56,672 bases of DNA from an uncultured Lachnospiraceae bacterium. GTDB lineage: Bacteria; Bacillota; Clostridia; Lachnospirales; Lachnospiraceae. Both the position numbers and the translations under genes were made by a program. Positions 49,764 through 56,672 of the stretch are shown in pieces. Position 1 is the stretch's first letter. The number at the start of each line of letters is the position of its first letter. The notes beneath the pieces are model-generated. The model did no database searches and was not told the origin of the DNA. It saw only the letters and a program-made list of their open reading frames with translations. The stretch lies in contig CANRHU010000013.1 in NCBI GenBank assembly GCA_947630485.1, positions 1 through 56,672 on the forward strand. The letters run 5' to 3'.

Positions 49764-50675
49764 ATGCTTGATGTATGTCTTCTGGGAACAGGCGGTATGA
49801 TGCCGCTGCCGTACCGGTGGCTGACGTCGCTTCTGACCCGCTGCGGCGGCAGTAATCTGCTGATCGATTGCGGCGAGGGAACCCAGATTGCGCTGAAAGA
49901 AAAGGGCTGGAGTCCTAAGCCCATTGATATCATATGCTTTACCCATTATCACGCCGATCACTGCAGCGGCCTGCCCGGCCTTCTTCTGACCATGGGGAAC
50001 GCGGAGCGGACTGAGCCTGTGGTGATGGTCGGCCCGAAGGGGCTTAAACGGGTAGCGGACGCGTTGCGTATCATCGCGCCGGAGCTGCCGTTTGAGCTGC
50101 GCTATGTGGAATTGGCGGAGAACCGGGAGCATTTGCATATTGGCCCCTACAATATTGACGCCTTCAAAGTGAACCATAATGTAACCTGTTACGGCTACTC
50201 TGTTTCCATTCCCCGCAAAGGGCGGTTCGATGTGGAGCGGGCGAAGAGCCAAAATGTACCGATGAAAGCCTGGAGCCATCTGCAGAAGGGGGAAAATGTG
50301 CTTATGGACGGCGTCACATACACGCCGGACATGGTGCTTGGGCCGCCGAGACGCGGGCTGAAGGTGACCTATTGTACCGATACCCGGCCGGTGCCGGTGA
50401 TCGCCGAGTACGCGGCAGACGCAGATCTGTTTATTTGCGAAGGTATGTATGGTGAGGACGGCAAGGAGGAGAAGGCCCGGGATTACAAGCACATGACCAT
50501 GTATGAGGCAGCCCGTCTGGCGAAGGAGGCGCAGCCGAAGGAAATGTGGCTGACCCATTACAGTCCGTCGCTGACCCGGCCGGAGGAATATATCGAGAAG
50601 GTCCGCGGGATCTTTCCGCGGAGCATGGCGGCGCGGGACGGACGGAGCACGGAGCTGGGATTTGATGAGGACTGA
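49764..50675 (+). CDS. rnz: Ribonuclease Z (tRNA 3' processing)
   Basis: RNase Z cuts the 3' trailer from tRNA precursors lacking an encoded CCA. ATG 49764 (MLDVCLLGTGGMMPLPYRWL) follows GGAGAG at 49750-49755. The 303-residue product is a metallo-beta-lactamase fold with the zinc motif FTHYHADHCSGLPGLLLTMG, a His in FKVNHNVTCYGYSV, TYCTDTRP (Asp ligand), GMYGEDGKEEKARDYKHMTM and LTHYSPSL (last His). The lid (RAKSQNVPMKAWSHLQKGEN) corresponds to the exosite or PxKxRN-like region. It lies between a zinc-ribbon gene and tsaD, among other tRNA maturation genes. Confidence 0.92.
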   Translation: MLDVCLLGTGGMMPLPYRWLTSLLTRCGGSNLLIDCGEGTQIALKEKGWSPKPIDIICFTHYHADHCSGLPGLLLTMGNAERTEPVVMVGPKGLKRVADALRIIAPELPFELRYVELAENREHLHIGPYNIDAFKVNHNVTCYGYSVSIPRKGRFDVERAKSQNVPMKAWSHLQKGENVLMDGVTYTPDMVLGPPRRGLKVTYCTDTRPVPVIAEYAADADLFICEGMYGEDGKEEKARDYKHMTMYEAARLAKEAQPKEMWLTHYSPSLTRPEEYIEKVRGIFPRSMAARDGRSTELGFDED

Positions 50676-50733
50676 AAATGTGAGTCAGCAGGATGCGTGA
50701 GCTTGCAGACGTGAGAAACGAGGCGCTGAATCT

Positions 50734-51774
50734 ATGATGAAGAAGAACACAATTCCCGAGGACGTCTATATCCTCGCGATTGAAAGCTCCTGTGACGAGA
50801 CCGCGGCGGCAGTCGTTAAGAACGGCCGCGAGATCCTGTCCAATGTGATCGCTTCCCAGATTGATCTCCACACGCTCTATGGAGGCGTGGTGCCGGAGAT
50901 CGCTTCACGGAAGCATATTGAAAAGATCAACCCGGTGATCGAGACTGCTCTGTCCGATGCCGGAATGACTCTTGATCAGACGACGGCGATCGCCGTGACT
51001 TATGGCCCAGGACTGGTGGGAGCTCTTTTAGTGGGCGTGGCGGAAGCAAAGGCCATCGCCTACGCGGCGGGCAAGCCGCTGGTGGGAGTCCATCATATCG
51101 AGGGTCACATTTCCGCTAATTTCATTGAGCATCCAGATCTGGAACCGCCTTTTGTTTGCTTGGTGGTTTCCGGCGGACACAGCCATCTGGTGGTGGTGAA
51201 GGATTACGGCGAGTTTGAAATCCTGGGACGGACCAGGGACGACGCGGCCGGGGAGGCATTTGACAAGGTGGCCCGCGCCGTGGGGCTGGGCTATCCCGGC
51301 GGCCCGAAGATCGACAAGGCGGCGAAGGAAGGCAATAAGAAAGCGATCCATTTTCCAAGGGCGAAGGTGGAGGGCTCCGTCTATGATTTCAGCTTCAGCG
51401 GCCTGAAATCAGCGGTACTTAACTATCTGAACCACGCGCAGATGACCGGCGAGGAGGTAAACATCGCCGATCTGGCGGCGTCGTTTCAGTATGCGGTGGT
51501 GGATGTGCTTGTCACCCATACGATCGCCGCGGCGAAGGAGCGGGGCTATGACAAGGTGGCTATCGCGGGCGGCGTAGCGTCCAATTCGGAGCTGCGCAGC
51601 GAGATGAAGAAGGCCTGTAAGAAGGCCGGACTGACCTTCTATTATCCGTCGCCGGTTTACTGTACCGACAATGCGGCCATGATCGGGACGGCGGCTTATT
51701 ACGAGTATATCAACGGCGCCCGCAGCGGATGGGACTTAAATGCGGTGCCGTATCTGAAACTTGGGGAGCGGTAA
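50734..51774 (+). CDS. tsaD: tRNA N6-adenosine threonylcarbamoyltransferase TsaD
   Basis: TsaD transfers the threonylcarbamoyl group to A37 of tRNA in the complex with TsaB and TsaE. The 346-residue protein has the ASKHA nucleotide site ([20 protein letters not shown]), [33 protein letters not shown], the metal ligands of [11 protein letters not shown] (His-x3-His), [37 protein letters not shown] and the end [30 protein letters not shown]. All key residues are present. GAGGCG precedes ATG 50734. ispD starts 25 bases after the stop. Confidence 0.97.
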   Translation: MMKKNTIPEDVYILAIESSCDETAAAVVKNGREILSNVIASQIDLHTLYGGVVPEIASRKHIEKINPVIETALSDAGMTLDQTTAIAVTYGPGLVGALLVGVAEAKAIAYAAGKPLVGVHHIEGHISANFIEHPDLEPPFVCLVVSGGHSHLVVVKDYGEFEILGRTRDDAAGEAFDKVARAVGLGYPGGPKIDKAAKEGNKKAIHFPRAKVEGSVYDFSFSGLKSAVLNYLNHAQMTGEEVNIADLAASFQYAVVDVLVTHTIAAAKERGYDKVAIAGGVASNSELRSEMKKACKKAGLTFYYPSPVYCTDNAAMIGTAAYYEYINGARSGWDLNAVPYLKLGER

Positions 51775-51799
51775 ATTCCGGGAAAGGCGGGCGGATATC

Positions 51800-52558
51800 A
51801 TGAGCGACAGGATCACCGCTATTGTCCTTGCCGCCGGGCGCGGCAGACGCATGGGAAGCAGTATTCAGAAACAGTATATGCAGCTGGCTGGTCAGCCGCT
51901 CATCTGTCATACTCTGCGGGCCTTTGAAAAGAGTCCGGTGGACGATATCATTCTGGTGTGCGGTTCCGGCGAGGTGGATTACTGTCGGACGCAGATTGTT
52001 GATGTCTGTGGATTTACAAAGATCCGCGCCATTGTCTGCGGCGGGGCCGAGCGTTACGATTCGGTTTATGAGGGGCTGAAAGCTGCGGCAGGCTGTGATT
52101 ACGTTCTGATCCATGATGGTGCCCGTCCCTGTGTGACAGATGCGGTTATCCGCGCGGCTATCGATGGGGCGCGGCAGTACGGAGCCTGCGTCATCGCTGT
52201 GCCTGTGAAGGATACGATCAAGGTGGCTGACGCTGACGGCTTTGCTGTTGAGACACCGCCGCGCAGCAGTCTCTGGGCGATGCAGACGCCGCAGGCGTTC
52301 GCCTATTCGCTGGTTTATGAGGCGTACCAAAGATTTTTGGATCCGGCTGCGGATCAGCGCGGCAGCGCGGTGATCGCGCCGGGTGGCCGGCTTTCTGCCG
52401 TTACCGACGACGCCATGGTCGTTGAACGTATGACTGGTGTGAAGGTGCGTCTGATTCGCGGCAGTTACGAGAATATCAAGGTAACCACGCCGGAGGATCT
52501 GGCGGTGGCGGAAGTATTTTTATCTCATTTATCCCAAGAATTCGGCGATAGATCTTGA
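51800..52558 (+). CDS. ispD: 2-C-methyl-D-erythritol 4-phosphate cytidylyltransferase IspD
   Basis: IspD couples methylerythritol phosphate to CTP in the non-mevalonate isoprenoid pathway, which also supplies undecaprenyl phosphate. ATG 51800 (MSDRITAIVLAAGRGRRMGS) gives the conserved N-terminus; a GTG-type start at 51761 would begin inside tsaD. The 252 residues show the nucleotide site AGRGRRMGSSIQKQYMQLAG QPL, HDGARPCVTDAVIRAAIDG, VPVKDTIKVAD, LWAMQTPQAF, TDDAMVVERMTGVKVRLIRG and the closing NIKVTTPEDLAVAE. Catalytic Arg and Lys are in place. It ends where the next promoter starts. Confidence 0.95.
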   Translation: MSDRITAIVLAAGRGRRMGSSIQKQYMQLAGQPLICHTLRAFEKSPVDDIILVCGSGEVDYCRTQIVDVCGFTKIRAIVCGGAERYDSVYEGLKAAAGCDYVLIHDGARPCVTDAVIRAAIDGARQYGACVIAVPVKDTIKVADADGFAVETPPRSSLWAMQTPQAFAYSLVYEAYQRFLDPAADQRGSAVIAPGGRLSAVTDDAMVVERMTGVKVRLIRGSYENIKVTTPEDLAVAEVFLSHLSQEFGDRS

Positions 52559-52584
52559 CAAAGAAGGAACTTTACTGATATGAT
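52555..52584 (+). promoter_or_regulatory. Promoter of the amidohydrolase operon
   Basis: TTGACA (52555-52560) and TATGAT (52579-52584) with a TG extension are 18 bases apart. It overlaps the ispD stop, so the operon has its own start. Confidence 0.8.
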
Positions 52585-52592
52585 TTTTAAAT

Positions 52593-52632
52593 GGCAAAGG
52601 AGTCTGACAGGAGGGCTACTTTGCCGTTTTTT
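52593..52632 (+). terminator. Attenuator-like hairpin in the amidohydrolase leader
   Basis: GGCAAAG (52593-52599) pairs with CTTTGCC (52619-52625); after one mismatch AGTC (52601-52604) pairs with GGCT (52614-52617). GTTTTTT follows directly (52626-52632). It lies between promoter and ribosome-binding site, so it may stop most transcripts early. Confidence 0.65.
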
Positions 52633-52653
52633 ACATCTAAAGGAGGTCACGCA

Positions 52654-53880
52654 ATGATTAACACAACTACGTTTCTTGAGGAAGCAGCGGCCAACCAGCA
52701 GATGATCGTGGAGACCAGACATTACCTGCACGCTCATCCGGGGACAGGATTTGATCTGGCGGAAACGGTCGCTTATGTGAAGAAGGCACTTGAAAATATG
52801 GGATATGCTCCGAAGGAGTGCGGCAAGGCCGGACTTACGGTTACCGCAGGCGGTAAGAATCCGGGTAAGGTCTTCCTGATCCGCGCGGATATGGATGCCC
52901 TGCCCATCACTGAGGAGTCCGGCGTGGAATTTGCCTCCTGCAATGGTAAAATGCATGCCTGCGGCCACGATATGCATACATCCATGCTCCTCGGTGCTGC
53001 GAAGCTTCTGAAAGCTCACGAGGACGAGATTCAGGGTACGGTCAAGCTGATGTTTGAGCCTGCGGAGGAGATTTTCCAGGGCGCCGATGACATGATCAAA
53101 GCGGGAGTTCTTGAGAATCCTCATGTGGACGCGGCCCTTATGATCCATGTGATGGCAGGCGTTCCGTTCGAACCGGGTACGGCGGTGGTTTGCGACGGAG
53201 GCGTCAGCGCCCCGGCCGCGGATACATTTGAGATTCGGATTCAGGGGAAGGGATGCCATGGCTCCATGCCTCAGAACGGCGTCGATCCGATCACGGCGGC
53301 GGCCCACATCATCACGGCGCTTCAGGAACTTCATGCCAGGGAGTTGGCCATGGCTGACGAGGCGGTGCTGACGATCGGCAGCATCCAGGCCGGCGTTGCT
53401 CCCAATGTGATCCCCGACACGGCGGTGATGGGCGGAACGATCCGCACCTACGACGAGGAGATCCGCGAACTGCTGAAGAGTCGTATGCAGGAAATCAGCA
53501 CCGGGATTGCCGCGGCGTTCCGTGCGTCGGCGGAGGTCGTCTTCGGCAGCGGCTGTCCGACTCTTTTAAATGATGGCCAGCTTTCCGGCGAGGTGGTTGG
53601 GTATATTCGTGAACTGAACGGTCCGGCGAAGGCATTTACCACCGGTCAGCTGCAGGCTATGTCAGGCGGTTCCGGCACCTCCAAATCCACCGGTTCCGAG
53701 GATTTCGCCTATGTAAGCCATCAGGTGCCGTCCATCATGCTGGCGTTTGCGGCTGGCACGCCGGCCGAAGGTTACGCTTACCCGCAGCATCATCCGAAGG
53801 CCCGTTTCTCCGATGAGGTTTTAGCAACCGGCAGCGCGGTCTATGCTTATACGGCCATGCGGTGGCTGGAGGAGCACTGA
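52654..53880 (+). CDS. M20-family amidohydrolase
   Basis: ATG 52654 (MINTTTFLEEAAANQQMIVE) has the ideal site AAAGGAGGTCAC upstream. The 408-residue product belongs to the M20D amidohydrolases (hippurate hydrolase/IAA-amino acid hydrolase-like), two-metal enzymes that cut N-acyl or aminoacyl amides: RHYLHAHPGTGFDLAET, IRADMDALPITEESGVEFAS, CNGKMHACGHDMHTSMLLGA (metal Asp-Cys-His set), LMFEPAEEIFQGADDMIKAG, HVMAGVPF and a lid domain. It lies in an operon with two small membrane proteins that may import or export its substrate or product. An attenuator-like hairpin precedes it. Substrate unknown. Confidence 0.9.
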   Translation: MINTTTFLEEAAANQQMIVETRHYLHAHPGTGFDLAETVAYVKKALENMGYAPKECGKAGLTVTAGGKNPGKVFLIRADMDALPITEESGVEFASCNGKMHACGHDMHTSMLLGAAKLLKAHEDEIQGTVKLMFEPAEEIFQGADDMIKAGVLENPHVDAALMIHVMAGVPFEPGTAVVCDGGVSAPAADTFEIRIQGKGCHGSMPQNGVDPITAAAHIITALQELHARELAMADEAVLTIGSIQAGVAPNVIPDTAVMGGTIRTYDEEIRELLKSRMQEISTGIAAAFRASAEVVFGSGCPTLLNDGQLSGEVVGYIRELNGPAKAFTTGQLQAMSGGSGTSKSTGSEDFAYVSHQVPSIMLAFAAGTPAEGYAYPQHHPKARFSDEVLATGSAVYAYTAMRWLEEH

Positions 53881-54019
53881 TTGCCGGGATGTGTCTGCTG
53901 CATCCGGCGCGGCGCCGAAGGGCAAAAAACGATCTTCTTCCGTTAGCTGCGGAAGACGGCGTCTGCGCGGCGTATCGCGAAAAGATACGAATAATCCGTA
54001 AGAAAGAAGGCAACGAATC

Positions 54020-54739
54020 ATGGCAACAATGAAAGACATTATCTCCAGCCCCCTCCTTCTGGCCCTTGTGGCGGGCGGACTGCTCTACATCGCGGGATTT
54101 TCCCTGGTGTATCTTAAGAAGGCCTACACCCGCTGCATTGAGCTGGGCATTTCCAAAGAGGATCTTAAGAAAGTCATCAAATCCAGCTTGGTATTTTCCA
54201 TCGTCCCCAGCCTCTCCATCGTGGTCGGCCTGTTCGCGCTGATTGCTGTCATGGGCGTGGTGTGGTCCTGGTGGCGTCTTTCCGTGATCGGCTCCCTGTC
54301 CTATGAGACGATGATCTCCAGCAGCGTGGCTTCTGCCATCGGCTATGCCAACAGCGCGGAGATGCTTGAGATGGCCAGCGGACGTGATTTCGGTGTGGTA
54401 ATGATCCTGATGAGCGTCGGCATGCTCAGCGGATTTCTTGTCCTGATTCCCTTTGGCCGCAAGCTCTCCAAAAGTGTGGATAAATCCGACACCGGCAATA
54501 CCTGGAAGCATGTTCTCAGCGGCACCTTCATGCTCTGTCTGTTCGCCGTCTATATTCCGGTGCTGATCTTCGGCGATACGATTCAGATGCTGGTTATGCT
54601 GACCGGTCTGGTCATTGCCGTAGGCCTTGGCGTTCTGGCGAAGAAGCCGGGGCTTAGGTGGCTCAATGAGTTTATTATGGCGTTTTCCATGATCGGCGGC
54701 ATGGTGTCGTCGCTTTTGTGGGTGAAGCTGTTTTCGTAG
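54020..54739 (+). CDS. DUF5058 family membrane protein
   Basis: The 239-residue protein has about six membrane helices: LLLALVAGGLLYIAGFSLVY, SLVFSIVPSLSIVVGLFALI, a WSWWRLSVIGSLSYETMISS segment, VMILMSVGMLSGFLVLIPFG, HVLSGTFMLCLFAVYIPVLI and two at the end. GAAAGAAGGCAACG lies just before ATG 54020. The features fit the DUF5058 family, whose members are uncharacterised and often sit beside peptidase or amidohydrolase genes. A small amphipathic region with Ser-Ser-Ser-Val-Ala-Ser could line a pore. It follows the amidohydrolase by 139 bases and precedes another membrane protein by 102 bases. Confidence 0.8.
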   Translation: MATMKDIISSPLLLALVAGGLLYIAGFSLVYLKKAYTRCIELGISKEDLKKVIKSSLVFSIVPSLSIVVGLFALIAVMGVVWSWWRLSVIGSLSYETMISSSVASAIGYANSAEMLEMASGRDFGVVMILMSVGMLSGFLVLIPFGRKLSKSVDKSDTGNTWKHVLSGTFMLCLFAVYIPVLIFGDTIQMLVMLTGLVIAVGLGVLAKKPGLRWLNEFIMAFSMIGGMVSSLLWVKLFS

Positions 54740-54841
54740 AGTATCAGCGAGAGACAGTGAGGCGAAGGCAGATGTACGGCGCGGCGCAGTCGCCGGCCAG
54801 GCCGCTGCCCTGCGTTTTCTGGTGAAAGGAAGGGGAAGAAC

Positions 54842-55603
54842 ATGAGCAAGAATAATACCAAATCCGTACATACCATGGATCCGTTTCAGGAATGGTGCCA
54901 TAAATGGGGCCGCGTCGGAACCGTTATCGCGCTGGTTTACATGATTGCGATCCCATTTGTCGTGCTGACCTATTATGACTGTGTACCGTCTGTCGGTCAG
55001 GTCATTAACCTTTCCACGATCAGTATCCTGCTGATCTATATACCGGTTGGATTTTCCGAGGCGCTGAGCTATACCCCGATTCTGGGCTGCTCCGCCTATT
55101 TAACCTTTATCACCGGCAATATCATGAATTTGAAGCTGCCCTGCGCGGCCAACGCGATGAAACTGGCGGAGAAGGAGCCCAACACCCCCGAGGGCGAAGC
55201 GATTTCCTCGGTGGCCGTGGCGTCCTGCTCCATCATGACGATCCTTATTCTGGCCCTTGCGGCGCTTTTCAGCACCTGGATCATGCCGGTATTTGAACTT
55301 CCCCAGGTAAAGACTGCGTCGGAGTATTTGATTCCCGCCCTGTTCGGTTCCCTCACACTGGGACTGTTCGCCAGCACCAATTCCGGCACCAAGGTGGTTA
55401 AAAACGGCATCATGGGTGTCCTGCCTGTTCTGATTATCGTATCTGTTTTGGCTCTGGCGGTACGTCTGATGGGCGGCGGTTCCCTGTTTGGAGCGGTTGG
55501 ATTTTTGATTCTGTTCATGCTGCCGGTGGCGATTATTTCCTCCCGCATCATGTGGAAAAAAGGCATTATCAAAGTAGTGGACAAGGAGACCGGAAAAGAG
55601 TAG
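54842..55603 (+). CDS. Polytopic membrane protein, partner of the DUF5058 protein
   Basis: The 253-residue product has an N-terminal soluble segment (MSKNNTKSVHTMDPFQEWCH KWG) and about seven hydrophobic segments. A polar stretch between helices (ILGCSAYLTFITGNIMNLKL PCAANAMKLAEKEPNTPEGE) has a G-N-I-M-N-L-K-L-P-C-A-A-N motif that could be a substrate or re-entrant loop. Other segments are SVAVASCSIMTILILALAAL, IPALFGSLTLGLFASTNSGT and VLPVLIIVSVLALAVRLMGG. AAAGGAAGGGG precedes ATG 54842. I do not recognise a characterised family. With the DUF5058 protein it looks like the second half of a two-subunit transporter serving the amidohydrolase (inference). Confidence 0.7.
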   Translation: MSKNNTKSVHTMDPFQEWCHKWGRVGTVIALVYMIAIPFVVLTYYDCVPSVGQVINLSTISILLIYIPVGFSEALSYTPILGCSAYLTFITGNIMNLKLPCAANAMKLAEKEPNTPEGEAISSVAVASCSIMTILILALAALFSTWIMPVFELPQVKTASEYLIPALFGSLTLGLFASTNSGTKVVKNGIMGVLPVLIIVSVLALAVRLMGGGSLFGAVGFLILFMLPVAIISSRIMWKKGIIKVVDKETGKE

Positions 55604-55778
55604 AATATTCCTGAAAGTATTTTCCACGCGGCAGAAGCATGGCAGATTCAATGCGTTTTTGCCGAAAGAATAGGAGGAATAGTGTGAAAGAAAGTAGAGG
55701 AAAGCCATAAAGTGGCGCACTGAAACAAGCTATTGAAAAATAGCCGTTTGAGAAAAAGTTGATTTTAGAAACAGTAGG
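55604..55778. other. Gap between the membrane-protein gene and the IS110-type element
   Basis: The 175 bases hold the probable left boundary of the insertion element. A hairpin at 55729-55744 is the only clear structure. I could not place the exact end, because IS110 elements lack long terminal inverted repeats. Confidence 0.4.
55729..55744. repeat. Short hairpin downstream of the transposase gene
   Basis: GCTATT (55729-55734) and AATAGC (55739-55744) pair perfectly around GAAA. It lies between the membrane-protein gene and the IS110-type element and may belong to the element's end. Confidence 0.45.
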
Positions 55779-56672
55779 CTAAGAAGCAAGCAGGGGTTGT
55801 TCAATAAGCCCCTCTGCAATTAAAAGTTTCATAGCCTGTTTGATTGCCTTTTCCTTCTGTTTATTTTTCAGGGGTTCAGGCATGTCAATCTTGTAAAGAT
55901 CGGTCGGATTCCATACTTCTCCAGTAGACAGCATCTGGAAGATGGCAGTGAGGATCATCCGGGCGATCGCAATGATGGCACGTTTCTTACCGCGGCGTTT
56001 CATGATGCGTTCATATTTGGCCTTGTAGTAAGGAGACTTGTTGGATTTCACGGCTGCATGGGCGACTTGCACCAATGCAGGTTTGAGGTAGACACCGGCA
56101 CGTGTGATCCGGACAGATTTCTTCTTACCCGCGGACTCATTATTGCCGGGAGTCAGGCCGGCCCAGCAGCATAAACGCTTGGAATTAGAGAACTGTGACA
56201 TATCAGTACCAATCTCGGAAATGATAGTAACCGCACTGTTGCGGTCAACGCCGGGGATGGTACAGAGCAACTGGACAGCATTTTCATAAGGTTCCACCAG
56301 AGAATCGATCATAGAGTCTATATCATTTATCGCAAATGTGGTACAATCCATATGTGCGTGGACGAGGCGCATACGGTATTTTTGGGGATCAGTCATCTGA
56401 TACCCTTCGATGGACTCGATGACACTCTCAGACTTCTTCTTGAGTGAACGGAACAGTCTGGAGGCGATTTCTTCGTGGTTGATGGAATCAGAGGAGTGTC
56501 CAAGGAGGTAATCGATCACAGAGGTGGCTGATTTCCCGAAGATATCGGAAACGACCGAATCCAATGCGACATTACAGACAGTAAGCGCATTCTGAAATCG
56601 ATTCTTCTCACTGCTTCTGCAGGAAGTCAGTTTATACCGGTACCGCGTAAACTCCCTGAGGATACGGATCGG
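55779..56672 (-). CDS. IS110-family transposase, N-terminal part outside the window
   Basis: The minus-strand frame is open to the right edge, with 297 C-terminal residues visible; it continues leftward from PIRILREFTRYRYKLTSC, typical of the coiled region after the RuvC-like domain. The visible part holds the helix-hairpin-helix-like VQLLCTIPGVDRNSAVTIIS EIG and the Transposase_20 domain (FSNSKRLCCWAGLTPGNNES, then AGKKKSVRITRAGVYLKPAL VQVA), where the Ser of NESAGK is the likely catalytic serine. IS110 elements recombine DNA guided by a structured bridge RNA made from their own end. The DEDD catalytic half and, if it follows IS621, the bridge-RNA region would lie to the right. The reading frame looks intact. 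Confidence 0.88.
   Translation of the reverse strand, partial: PIRILREFTRYRYKLTSCRSSEKNRFQNALTVCNVALDSVVSDIFGKSATSVIDYLLGHSSDSINHEEIASRLFRSLKKKSESVIESIEGYQMTDPQKYRMRLVHAHMDCTTFAINDIDSMIDSLVEPYENAVQLLCTIPGVDRNSAVTIISEIGTDMSQFSNSKRLCCWAGLTPGNNESAGKKKSVRITRAGVYLKPALVQVAHAAVKSNKSPYYKAKYERIMKRRGKKRAIIAIARMILTAIFQMLSTGEVWNPTDLYKIDMPEPLKNKQKEKAIKQAMKLLIAEGLIEQPLLAS

Overview
The window looks like a chromosomal segment of a moderately GC-rich Gram-positive anaerobe of the class Clostridia, most likely Lachnospiraceae-like. The grounds are clean Shine-Dalgarno sites (AGGAGG type), TTG and GTG starts, a CspB-like subtilase, choline-binding-type wall repeats, long HPF, DUF2752 and UPF0735/PheB proteins, a permuted GH3 enzyme, and a prfB gene with a programmed frameshift. 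Species assignment is inference. No rRNA, tRNA or CRISPR array was seen.

Layout. 1-3098: tail of a flavoprotein, a DUF362 lipoprotein and a DUF318/ArsP-type permease, then a decayed sugar-uptake locus (promoter, LacI-type operator, rearranged binding-protein fragment, frameshifted LacI fragment). 3099-6591: a Tet(M)-like GTPase fused to a YacP/Rae1-type NYN nuclease domain, overlapping greA. 6632-9496: two exported wall-binding repeat proteins and two small coiled-coil proteins. 9732-17564: a wall-polysaccharide cluster (three GT2 proteins, a WbaP-like priming transferase, an LCP ligase). 17585-20849: htrA with repeated upstream octamers, and a divergent ClpX. 20870-23231: a subtilase divergent from an LspA-like protein. 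23285-26530: glmM-glmS. 26568-31869: phospholipase-like protein and FabG-like reductase (minus strand), trxB, carboxylesterase and hpf. 31870-32397: AT-rich gap with DnaA-box-like sites. 32398-37490: GH88 hydrolase, secA under a large palindrome, prfB. 37647-43549: 1-phosphofructokinase-like kinase, GH3, pheB-hom, DUF2752 protein. 43569-47231: zinc-ribbon membrane protein, tex, YcxB-like protein. 47369-52558: tsaE-tsaB-rimI, a zinc-ribbon protein, rnz, tsaD, ispD. 52555-55603: an M20 amidohydrolase and two small membrane proteins behind a promoter and an attenuator-like hairpin. 55779-56672: an IS110-type transposase cut by the right edge.

The polysaccharide cluster supplies a lipid-linked primer, sugar addition and attachment to peptidoglycan, while glmM-glmS feed amino-sugar precursors. 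TsaE, TsaB and TsaD make the t6A modification of tRNA, next to the tRNA 3'-processing enzyme RNase Z. HPF, RF2, Tex, GreA and the GTPase-nuclease fusion all act on ribosomes or transcription. The most promising candidates for new biology are the GTPase-NYN fusion, the amidohydrolase plus paired membrane proteins, a family of ACT-loop hairpins with a conserved tail found in three intergenic gaps, and the palindrome over the secA promoter.
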